Assembly: GCA_023445955.1 (NCBI GenBank) | Contig: JAEXJH010000409.1 | Coordinates: 1-9,489 of the forward strand | Direction of reading: 5' to 3' | Origin: Pseudomonadota bacterium | Lineage (GTDB): Bacteria; Pseudomonadota; Alphaproteobacteria; Caulobacterales; Caulobacteraceae | Length of the DNA stretch: 9,489 nucleotides | Made by a program: the position numbers and the translations under genes | Part shown: one piece after another, positions 1 through 6,088 of the stretch | Position numbering within the stretch: the stretch's first letter is position 1 | Layout of the letters: each line of letters starts with the position of its first letter | The notes under the pieces: generated by a model | Database searches by the model: none | What the model was told of the DNA's origin: nothing | The model's input: the letters and a program-made list of their open reading frames with translations, nothing else

Positions 1-1015
1 GCATGCCCTTGTCCCATTCGACCAGACCATTGAAGGTCAGGAATTTCAGATAGTTGGTCTCGACTTCTCGATCGGCCAGCGAGCCCGTCACGCCGCGTCC
101 GGGGCGCTGGCCCTGGCCGGTGGCGCGGAACACCAGCGCCTCGGCGCCCTGGCCGAACTGGGCGACCAGGATCACCTCGCCAGCCTTGGCGTCTTCCAGG
201 GCGTGGGCCAGCATGATCGGCCCGTGCGCGCAGCCGGCTTCGCCCATCACGGCGGCGAGGTTGTCGCGTACAGCCTCGGGCTTGATCCCTACCGTCTTGG
301 CTACGGTGGCGGCCATGCCCGCGAAGGTCGAGGGAAAGCAGAAATGATCGACATCAGAAGCGCTTAGCCCCGAGACCTCCAGCGCCTTGCGGATCGCGGG
401 TGGGACCAGCTTGACGATGCCCTCGTCGCGGATCCACCGCTCCTCCCAATAGTAGTCGAAGCCGCCGTCATCGCCGCGAAAGTGGTCGACGAAGTCGTCG
501 GTGACGCTGCCGTGTCCCAGCAGCTCGGCCGCGCCGGGACCATCGGTGACCACGAAGGCCGCCGCGCCGTCGCCGAAGTCCAGCTCCTGGGCCGAAACCG
601 CGCGGGCCTTGCGATGCTCGCCGATAGCGACCAGTGACGTCCCGCCGGCCGCGAGCGCCTGCCCCAGCGCCGTCAGGCCACAGCGCTGCGAGCCGGTGAC
701 GTCGCTGGCGGCGATCGACTTCTCCAGGGTCAGGGCCGCCGAAACGATCCCCGAGTTCAGTCGGTCAGCGAACGGCGCGGTCGTCGAGGCGAAGTAGAGG
801 CTGTCGATGTGGCTGCGATCGTCGTCGGGACCCAGCGCGTCGCGGGCCGCCTCGACCGCCATGGTCAGGGCGTCCTCGTCCCAGTTGGCCATGGAGCGCT
901 CGCCCTTGCCCTTGGCCTTCAGGTTCGGGGCGACCCAGGCATTGGCCTCGGTCACCGCCTTGCGGCTCAGACGCAGACGCGGCGCATAGGCGCCCCAGGC
1001 GGCGATGCCGGCCAT
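1..1015 (-). CDS. HMG-CoA synthase-like (thiolase-fold) protein, 3' end cut by window edge
   Basis: Open for 338 codons from ATG at 1015 to the left edge, with no stop. The start is preceded by AGGGAG about 6 nt upstream. The N-terminus (GAYAPRLRLSR, residues 8-18), FGDGAAAF (147-154) and FGQGAEALVF (287-296) fit the archaeal/bacterial HMG-CoA synthase branch of the KAS III/thiolase superfamily, whose members condense or process acyl-CoA thioesters in the cytosol. Related bacterial proteins usually carry a C-terminal zinc-ribbon/OB-fold (DUF35-type) domain; that part would lie outside the window, so this is inference. Oddity: by my manual alignment the catalytic Glu, Cys and His of true HMG-CoA synthases fall on Thr79, Gln110 (in GSQRCG, with Cys112 two residues on) and Pro228. 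It is therefore probably not a canonical HMG-CoA synthase. It lies 87 bp downstream of hldD on the same strand, with no obvious functional link. Family assignment is fairly sure; the reaction is unknown. Confidence 0.8.
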   Translation of the reverse strand, partial: MAGIAAWGAYAPRLRLSRKAVTEANAWVAPNLKAKGKGERSMANWDEDALTMAVEAARDALGPDDDRSHIDSLYFASTTAPFADRLNSGIVSAALTLEKSIAASDVTGSQRCGLTALGQALAAGGTSLVAIGEHRKARAVSAQELDFGDGAAAFVVTDGPGAAELLGHGSVTDDFVDHFRGDDGGFDYYWEERWIRDEGIVKLVPPAIRKALEVSGLSASDVDHFCFPSTFAGMAATVAKTVGIKPEAVRDNLAAVMGEAGCAHGPIMLAHALEDAKAGEVILVAQFGQGAEALVFRATGQGQRPGRGVTGSLADREVETNYLKFLTFNGLVEWDKGM

Positions 1016-1031
1016 GATGTACTCCCTGACG

Positions 1032-1050
1032 TCGAGGTTCGAAGCCTCGA
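1032..1050. repeat. Inverted repeat upstream of the HMG-CoA synthase-like gene
   Basis: TCGAGG (1032-1037) and CCTCGA (1045-1050) form a perfect 6-bp inverted repeat around a 7-nt spacer containing TTCGAA. It lies 16 nt before the minus-strand start codon at 1015, in the 87-bp gap after hldD. There is no T-run, so it does not look like an intrinsic terminator. It could be an operator or a leader hairpin, or chance in GC-rich DNA. Confidence 0.3.
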
Positions 1051-1102
1051 TCTCAGGAGGCAGCCTACGCCGGCTTCCGCTAGCGGCAACCGTGCCCTTG
1101 GG

Positions 1103-2104
1103 TCAGCGATACGGATCTTCGGTGTTCAGATAGCCGGCCACATAGTCGGCCACACCGTCCTCCAGCGTGGTCATCGGCGCGTTGTAACCGGCGGCCCGCA
1201 GGCGGCTCATATCGGCCTGGGTATAGTACTGGTACTTGCCGCGCAGCACCTCGGGCATGTCGATATAGGTGATGTCCGGCGCGCGGTTCACCGCCTCGAA
1301 GGTCGCCACGGCCAGATCTCGGAACGAGCGCGCGTGGCCCGAGCCCAGGTTGAAGACGCCGTTCACGGCCGGGCTCCTGGACAACCAGGCGATCACGTCG
1401 ACCGCGTCACGGACATAGACGAAGTCGCGCAGCTGGCCGCCATCCGCGTAGTCTGGATGGTGCGACTTGAACAGCTTCACCCCTTCGCCGGCCGCGACGC
1501 GCGGCCAGATCTGGGCCACGACCGACTTCATGCCGTCCTTGTGGTCCTCGTTGGGGCCATAGACGTTGAAGAACTTCAGGCCCGCCCATTGGGCCGGTGC
1601 GTGACCGCGATGAGCCTCGCGCACGGCGTAGAGATCGAACAACGCCTTGGACCAGCCATAGGCGTTGAGCGGTCGCAGGGCCTGCAGGCTCTCCAGGTCG
1701 TCCTTGCCTTCGAAGCCCAGCGCGCCATCGCCATAGGTCGCCGCCGACGAGGCGTAGATCAGGCGCTTGCCGTGTTGCGCGCACCAGTCCCACAGGTCGC
1801 GCGACAGCACGAAGTTGGACTGCACGATCTTGTCGGCGTCGGTCTCGGTGGTCGAGGACACCGCGCCCATGTGGATGATCAACTCGACCTCGGCGCCGCG
1901 CTTGGCCAGCCAGTCGAACAGCTGCTCGGGCGCGACGAAGTCGGCGATCGGATGCTTGGCGATGTTGCGCCACTTGCCGCTGGCCGCGTCGCGCAGGCGA
2001 TCGCACACCACCACGTCCAGGGCCGGATCCTCGCAGAGGCGCGCGACGACGTTGCTGCCGATGAAGCCCGCGCCGCCGGTGACCAGAACGATATGGCGGC
2101 TCAT
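1103..2104 (-). CDS. hldD: ADP-L-glycero-D-manno-heptose 6-epimerase
   Basis: A 333-residue extended SDR epimerase. It converts ADP-D-glycero-manno-heptose to the L-glycero form used to build the LPS inner core, in the cytoplasm with a bound NADP cofactor. Seen: Rossmann motif TGGAGFIG at residues 9-16, HMGAVSSTTE at 78-87, YASSAATYG at 117-125 (a signature of this family), the catalytic pair Tyr149-x3-Lys153, and FNVYGPNEDHKDGM at 179-192, whose Lys189 matches a lysine implicated in catalysis in E. coli HldD. It is slightly longer than the E. coli enzyme (about 310). I chose ATG 2104 because the Rossmann strand begins right after it; an in-frame upstream start at 2209 would add 35 Ser/Arg-rich residues unlike the family. 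It is divergent from the photolyase gene. Other heptose-pathway genes (hldE, gmhA, gmhB) are not in the window, so it is isolated here from the rest of its pathway. Confidence 0.95.
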   Translation of the reverse strand: MSRHIVLVTGGAGFIGSNVVARLCEDPALDVVVCDRLRDAASGKWRNIAKHPIADFVAPEQLFDWLAKRGAEVELIIHMGAVSSTTETDADKIVQSNFVLSRDLWDWCAQHGKRLIYASSAATYGDGALGFEGKDDLESLQALRPLNAYGWSKALFDLYAVREAHRGHAPAQWAGLKFFNVYGPNEDHKDGMKSVVAQIWPRVAAGEGVKLFKSHHPDYADGGQLRDFVYVRDAVDVIAWLSRSPAVNGVFNLGSGHARSFRDLAVATFEAVNRAPDITYIDMPEVLRGKYQYYTQADMSRLRAAGYNAPMTTLEDGVADYVAGYLNTEDPYR

Positions 2105-2200
2105 AGAACGACTTTCGGGGCTACGGCTTTCGGCTGACTCAAGGCAACTCTTCCGGCGGACAGGGATTTCAGGCGCCCAAGAGGTGACCTTTCGGGCGGG
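2105..2200. promoter_or_regulatory. Divergent intergenic region hldD / photolyase
   Basis: These 96 bp must hold the start signals for hldD (leftward) and the photolyase gene (rightward). The heptamer CTTTCGG occurs three times in the same orientation: 2112-2118, 2127-2133 and 2189-2195. The first two start 15 bp apart. I found no convincing sigma-70-type -35/-10 pair. I also found no alphaproteobacterial LexA box (GTTC-N7-GTTC type) that would mark SOS control of the photolyase. Confidence 0.4.
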
Positions 2201-3640
2201 GTGAGGCAAGTGCGGAAAGAGACGGATCAGGAACCCATCATCGTCTGGTTCCGCAACGACCTGCGCTTAGCCGACAATCCGGCGCTGCGCCATGCCGCCG
2301 ACAGCGGCCGGCCGGTGATTGCGCTCTATATCCTCGACGAGACCAAGGGCGTCCGGCCCATGGGCGCGGCTTCGCTTTGGTGGCTGGACAAGTCGCTGAA
2401 GAGCCTGGCCGAAAGCCTTGAGAAGCTTGGCAATAAGCTGGTGCTGCGCAAGGGCGTGGCGGCCGAGATGCTGGACGACGTACTGGCCCATAGCGGCGCG
2501 ACCTGCGTGCTGTGGAACCGGCTCTACGACAAGGCCAGCATCGACCGCGACACCGAAATAAAGGCCCGCCTGAAAGACGCCGGCGTCGACTGCCAGAGCT
2601 TCAACGCCGGCCTGCTGAACGAGCCCTGGACGGTGCAGAACGGCTCCAAGCAGCCCTACAAGGTCTTCACCCCCTATTGGCGGGCGGCGCGCGAGCACCT
2701 AGCCCATGTTGTCGTAGAAGCCGCGCCCAAGGCTCTGAAATCGCCGGAACATTTCCCCCGCAGCGAAAGCCTCGCCGGCTGGGCGCTGCATCCGACCAAG
2801 CCGGACTGGTCCAAGGGCTTCGACGAATGGACACCGGGCGAGGCCGGCGCGCTGGAGCGGCTGGACGACTTCCTGTCCGGCCCCGTCGACGGCTACGGCG
2901 AGAAGCGCGACCTGCCGGGCGTCGAGGCCACTTCGCGCCTGTCGCCGCACCTGCACTTCGGCGAGATCGGTCCGCGCCAGGTCTGGCTGGCCGCCCGCAA
3001 CGCCGCCGAACATGGCGACGCGCCCGCCGGCGAGGTCGAGAAGTTCCTGTCCGAGGTCGGCTGGCGCGAGTTCAACCACTCGATCCTGTTCCATTGGCCC
3101 CAACTGCCGACCAAGAGCTTCCGGCCCGAGTTCGACGCCTTCCCCTGGAAATCGAACCCTGCCTTCTTCGAGGCGTGGACCAAGGGCGAGACCGGCTATC
3201 CGATCGTCGACGCGGGCATGCGCGAGCTGTGGGTCACCGGCTTCATGCACAACCGCGTGCGCATGATCGTCGCCTCGTTCCTGATCAAGCACCTGCTGAT
3301 CGACTGGCGCGAGGGCGAGGCCTGGTTCTGGGACACGCTGGTCGACGCCGACCTGCCCAACAATGTCGGCAATTGGCAGTGGGTGGCCGGCAGCGGCGCC
3401 GACGCCTCGCCCTACTTCCGGATCTTCAACCCCATCGCTCAGGGCGAGAAGTTCGACCCCAAGGGCGTCTATGTCCGCCGCTGGGTTCCGGAGCTGAAGG
3501 ACGTGCCGAACGAAATTATCCACAAGCCGTGGGAGCGAGCCTTGCATCTGCCGGCCGCCGCCAAACGTCTCTATTCTAGACCAATCGTCGACCACGCCCA
3601 GGCGCGCGAAAAGGCCATGGAAGCCTATCGCAGCCTGTAG
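2201..3640 (+). CDS. phrB: Deoxyribodipyrimidine photolyase (class I CPD photolyase)
   Basis: A 479-residue cryptochrome/photolyase that uses light to split UV-induced cyclobutane pyrimidine dimers. The N-terminal alpha/beta antenna domain starts with IIVWFRNDLRLADNPAL (13-29). The helical FAD domain follows from about residue 225: SRLSPHLHFGEIGPRQVW (245-262), EVGWREF (285-291), MHNRVRM (349-355) and NWQWVAGSGADASPYFRIFNP (391-411). Residues corresponding to the E. coli electron-transfer Trp triad are present (Trp316, Trp369, Trp392), as are dimer-pocket residues Glu285, Trp288, Asn351 and Trp394 and the flavin-contacting Asn388. An active enzyme is therefore expected. The start is uncertain: GTG 2201 or in-frame GTG 2210, neither with an ideally spaced ribosome-binding site; no ATG precedes the conserved strand. 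The antenna cofactor cannot be read from sequence. The cyclopropane synthase gene follows 54 bp downstream on the same strand. Confidence 0.95.
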   Translation: MRQVRKETDQEPIIVWFRNDLRLADNPALRHAADSGRPVIALYILDETKGVRPMGAASLWWLDKSLKSLAESLEKLGNKLVLRKGVAAEMLDDVLAHSGATCVLWNRLYDKASIDRDTEIKARLKDAGVDCQSFNAGLLNEPWTVQNGSKQPYKVFTPYWRAAREHLAHVVVEAAPKALKSPEHFPRSESLAGWALHPTKPDWSKGFDEWTPGEAGALERLDDFLSGPVDGYGEKRDLPGVEATSRLSPHLHFGEIGPRQVWLAARNAAEHGDAPAGEVEKFLSEVGWREFNHSILFHWPQLPTKSFRPEFDAFPWKSNPAFFEAWTKGETGYPIVDAGMRELWVTGFMHNRVRMIVASFLIKHLLIDWREGEAWFWDTLVDADLPNNVGNWQWVAGSGADASPYFRIFNPIAQGEKFDPKGVYVRRWVPELKDVPNEIIHKPWERALHLPAAAKRLYSRPIVDHAQAREKAMEAYRSL

Positions 3641-3655
3641 CCAAGCGTGACTTTA

Positions 3656-3686
3656 CGATCCGGTCGTCAACAGCGTTAATGAACGC
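3656..3686 (+). promoter_or_regulatory. Possible stress-sigma promoter and inverted repeat before the cyclopropane synthase gene
   Basis: The 54-bp gap holds CGATCC (3656-3661), then 15 bp, then TAAT (3677-3680). This loosely resembles the TGATCC/TAA-type promoters of the RpoE-ChrR (singlet-oxygen) sigma group, with one -35 mismatch and a short spacer. Overlapping it is a perfect inverted repeat, GCGTT-AATG-AACGC (3673-3686). Both matches are weak and could be chance. Confidence 0.2.
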
Positions 3687-3694
3687 GCAACCGG

Positions 3695-4924
3695 ATGCGA
3701 GGCCCCGCCTTGGATACGACGCTCTGGAACGATCCCGACCTGAAGGCCGCCCCGGCCGCCTTCCGCACCGCCCTTCGCGTGGCGGCGACGAATTGGGAGA
3801 TGGGCTCTGTCACCTTCATCCTGCCGACCGGCAAGGCGTTGACGGTCTGCGGTCGCCAGCCGGGTCCCGACGCGACGATCCGCATCCGCGACTACAACTT
3901 CATCCGCCGCGCCTTCTCATCGGGCGACATCGGTTTCGCCGAAGGCTTCATGGCCGGCGAGTGGGAGACGCCCGACCTGTCGGCGGTGCTGGAAGCGTTC
4001 TCGCTGAACTTCGACAAGCTGTCGGCGCTGGTCGACGGCAACCCGGTAATGCGTGTGGTCAACGTCCTGTACCACCTGTTCCACCGCAACAGCCGCGACG
4101 GCTCGAAGAAGAACATCCACGCTCACTACGACCTGGGCAACGCGTTCTACTCGCGCTGGCTGGACCCCAGCATGACCTATTCCTCGGCCCTCTATGAGCG
4201 GCCGAACCAGTCGTTGCCCGAGGCCCAGACCGCCAAGTACGCGGCCCTGGCCCGGACCATCGATCTGTCGCCCGGCAAGCACGTGCTGGAGATCGGCTGC
4301 GGCTGGGGCGGCTTTGCCGAGTTCGCCGCCAAGGAGGTCGGGGCCAAGGTCACCGGCATCACCATCTCCCAGGCCCAGTACGACTTCGCCAGGAAGCGCC
4401 TGTTCGAGCAGGGCCTGGCCGAGAAGGCCGACATCCAGCTGATCGACTATCGCGACGTCCGGGGCCAGTTCGACGCCGTGGCCTCGATCGAGATGTTCGA
4501 GGCGGTCGGCGAGGAGTACTGGCCGTCCTATTTCGACAAGATCCGCGACGTGCTGAAGCCCGGCGGCCGGGCAGGCCTGCAGATCATCACCATCCGCGAC
4601 GAGCTGTTCGCCGACTATCGCGGCCGCACCGATTTCATCCAGCGCTACATCTTCCCGGGCGGCATGCTGCCCAGCGAGGCGCGGCTGAAGGAAGAGACCG
4701 AGCGCGCGGGCCTGGAGTGGAGCGATCTCAAGCGCTTTGGCCAAAACTACGCCGACACCCTGGCCGAGTGGGCGCGGCAGTTCGAAGCCGCCTGGAGCGA
4801 CATCCGCAAGGACGGCTTCGACGAGCGCTTCCGGCGGCTGTGGCGGTTCTATCTCAGCTATTGCGAGGCGGGCTTCCGCACCGAACGGACCAATGTCATC
4901 CAGTTGGGCCTGAGCCGCAGCTGA
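3695..4924 (+). CDS. cfa: Cyclopropane-fatty-acyl-phospholipid synthase family methyltransferase
   Basis: A 409-residue SAM-dependent enzyme of the CFA synthase family, which adds a methylene (or in some branches a methyl) group to unsaturated acyl chains of membrane phospholipids. Seen: substrate-side motif AHYDLGNAFYSRWLDPSMTY (143-162), SAM-binding motif VLEIGCGWGGFA (197-208), SIEMFEAVGEEYW (264-276) with the conserved Glu, FIQRYIFPGGMLPSE (314-328) and the C-terminal LSYCEAGF (387-394). The Cys and His that coordinate bicarbonate in E. coli Cfa appear as Ser (163/164) and Ile (around 297-298), a pattern I associate with an alphaproteobacterial subgroup. Start: ATG 3695 has a poor ribosome-binding site. 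In-frame TTG 3710 (protein beginning near Asp7) has GAGG about 8 nt upstream and is a realistic alternative. It lies 54 bp after the photolyase gene, probably transcribed with it or from its own promoter. The stop codon sits inside a perfect inverted repeat. Confidence 0.92.
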   Translation: MRGPALDTTLWNDPDLKAAPAAFRTALRVAATNWEMGSVTFILPTGKALTVCGRQPGPDATIRIRDYNFIRRAFSSGDIGFAEGFMAGEWETPDLSAVLEAFSLNFDKLSALVDGNPVMRVVNVLYHLFHRNSRDGSKKNIHAHYDLGNAFYSRWLDPSMTYSSALYERPNQSLPEAQTAKYAALARTIDLSPGKHVLEIGCGWGGFAEFAAKEVGAKVTGITISQAQYDFARKRLFEQGLAEKADIQLIDYRDVRGQFDAVASIEMFEAVGEEYWPSYFDKIRDVLKPGGRAGLQIITIRDELFADYRGRTDFIQRYIFPGGMLPSEARLKEETERAGLEWSDLKRFGQNYADTLAEWARQFEAAWSDIRKDGFDERFRRLWRFYLSYCEAGFRTERTNVIQLGLSRS

Positions 4925-4949
4925 TATCCACAGCTTGTGGATATCAGCT
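4919..4949. repeat. Perfect 14-bp inverted repeat over the cfa stop codon, with two DnaA-box-like sites
   Basis: AGCTGATATCCACA (4919-4932) and TGTGGATATCAGCT (4936-4949) are exact reverse complements around a 3-nt loop. The cfa stop codon (TGA, 4922-4924) is in the left arm. As RNA this would be a strong hairpin, but no T-run follows, so it is not a textbook intrinsic terminator. Each arm contains ATATCCACA or its complement, one mismatch (position 1) from the DnaA box TTATCCACA. Likely roles are a 3'-end or terminator-like hairpin, or a protein-binding site. Confidence 0.75.
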
Positions 4950-5072
4950 TAAGCGAAGGTGAAGCTTAGGATTTGGCGGCTGCGCTGAGGCGCCTTCAGG
5001 AAAACTGGGGTTGCGCCCGTCGGTCGCCACACGATCTACCAGCCACCCGAAAAGTCCTCTCCAAGGCCGACC
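4925..5072 (+). promoter_or_regulatory. cfa-cysK intergenic region
   Basis: This 148-bp gap begins in the inverted repeat described at 4919-4949. It then holds a weaker repeat, TAAGC (4950-4954) with GCTTA (4964-4968), and ends with the ribosome-binding site AAGG (5063-5066) six bases before the cysK ATG. The cysK promoter is presumably here, but I cannot pick out a convincing -35/-10 pair or a known riboswitch. Confidence 0.35.
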
Positions 5073-6053
5073 ATGACCGCCCTGCCCAGCGTCCTAGACG
5101 CGATCGGAAACACGCCGCTGATCCGGCTCGCCCGCGCCAGCGAGGCCACCGGCTGCGAGATCCTGGGCAAGGCGGAGTTCATGAACCCCGGCCAGTCGGT
5201 CAAGGACCGCGCGGCGCTAGGGATCATTCGTGATGCGGAGGCCAAAGGCCTGTTGAAGCCCGGCGGCCGCATCGTCGAGGGCACGGCCGGCAACACCGGC
5301 ATCGGCCTGGCCATGGTCGCCTCGGCGCTGGGCTACAAGACGACGATCGTCATCCCCCGCACCCAGAGCCAGGAGAAGAAGGACGCCATCCGCCTGCTCG
5401 GCGCGGAGCTGGTCGAGGTGGACGCCGTCCCCTATTCCAATCCCAATAACTACGTCCGCTATTCCGGACGCCTGGCCGAAGAACTTGGCGCCGTCTGGGC
5501 CAATCAGTTTGACAATACGGCCAACCGCGACGCGCACTACGCCACGACGGGCCCGGAGATCTTCGAGCAGACCGGCGGCAAGGTCGATGGCTTCATCTGC
5601 GCGGTCGGCTCGGGCGGCACCCTGACCGGCGTCGCCGCCGCCCTGCGCGAGCGCAAGCCCGGCGTGAAGATCGGCCTGGCCGACCCGTACGGCGCGGCCC
5701 TCTACGCCTGGTACAAGGACGGCGAGCTGAAGTCCGAGGGAACCTCGATCAGCGAGGGCATCGGACAGGGCCGCGTCACCGCCAATCTCGAGGACCTGAC
5801 CGTCGACTTCCCGTTCCGCGTCACCGATCAGGAGATGCTGGAAGTGCTCTACGACCTCGTCCAGCACGAGGGCCTGTGCCTGGGCGGTTCGTCGGGCATC
5901 AATATCGCCGGCGCGATCAAGCTGGCCAGGGAACTGGGGCCCGGCCACACCATCGTGACGGTGCTGTGCGACCACGGTTCGCGCTACCAGTCCAAGCTCT
6001 TCAATCCCGAGTTCCTGAAGGAAAAGGGCTTGCCGACGCCGCCTTGGATGTAA
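5073..6053 (+). CDS. cysK: Cysteine synthase A (O-acetylserine sulfhydrylase)
   Basis: A 326-residue fold-type II PLP enzyme expected to make L-cysteine from O-acetylserine and sulfide in the cytosol. Seen: IGNTPLIRL (11-19); NPGQSVKDRAA (38-48), with Lys44 as the predicted PLP Schiff-base lysine; substrate loop EGTAGNTGIGLA (69-80); and the PLP phosphate loop GSGGTLTG (179-186). The length is normal for the family. Differences from E. coli/Salmonella CysK: TAGNTG replaces TSGNTG, and the C-terminal motif is CDHGSRYQSKLFN (299-311), with His at the position where classical CysK has the Ser that contacts the pyridine nitrogen. I recall similar endings (RYQSKLFN) in other proteobacterial cysteine synthases, so this is probably a subfamily trait rather than decay. 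A different sulfur or amino-acid substrate (for example O-phosphoserine or cystathionine) is possible. ATG 5073 has AAGG six bases upstream. The sulfurtransferase gene follows after 35 bp, suggesting an operon. Confidence 0.93.
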   Translation: MTALPSVLDAIGNTPLIRLARASEATGCEILGKAEFMNPGQSVKDRAALGIIRDAEAKGLLKPGGRIVEGTAGNTGIGLAMVASALGYKTTIVIPRTQSQEKKDAIRLLGAELVEVDAVPYSNPNNYVRYSGRLAEELGAVWANQFDNTANRDAHYATTGPEIFEQTGGKVDGFICAVGSGGTLTGVAAALRERKPGVKIGLADPYGAALYAWYKDGELKSEGTSISEGIGQGRVTANLEDLTVDFPFRVTDQEMLEVLYDLVQHEGLCLGGSSGINIAGAIKLARELGPGHTIVTVLCDHGSRYQSKLFNPEFLKEKGLPTPPWM

Positions 6054-6088
6054 AGTCGCCGCCGAGTCTGAATTCCAGAGGCGTTCCC

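Noticed and set aside
1077..1086. The palindrome CCGCTAGCGG after the hldD stop
   Set aside because: It is only 10 bp with no loop space, no T-run and no second copy noticed; chance in GC-rich DNA is likely.
809..2137. A 442-codon plus-strand open frame
   Set aside because: It runs antisense through both the HMG-CoA synthase-like gene and hldD, has no family-like motif, and is the usual long shadow frame of high-GC coding DNA.
2105..2200. A LexA/SOS box controlling the photolyase
   Set aside because: No GTTC-N7-GTTC-type element is present on either strand; one GAAC near 2106 lacks its partner half.
2105..2209. A 35-residue N-terminal extension of hldD from ATG 2209
   Set aside because: The added residues are Ser/Arg/Glu-rich, are absent from the family, and would overlap the photolyase start; ATG 2104 begins right before the Rossmann fold.
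2699..3595. A 298-codon minus-strand open frame inside the photolyase gene
   Set aside because: It is antisense to a gene with full photolyase motifs and is itself low-complexity Val/Gly/Ala/Asp with no recognisable domain.
4919..4970. A canonical Rho-independent terminator after cfa
   Set aside because: The hairpin is strong but is followed by mixed sequence with no run of T, so it is reported as an inverted repeat rather than a terminator.
5217..5975. Long minus-strand frames within cysK and similarly within cfa, sseA and metC
   Set aside because: All are antisense shadows of clearly conserved genes, with no motifs of their own.
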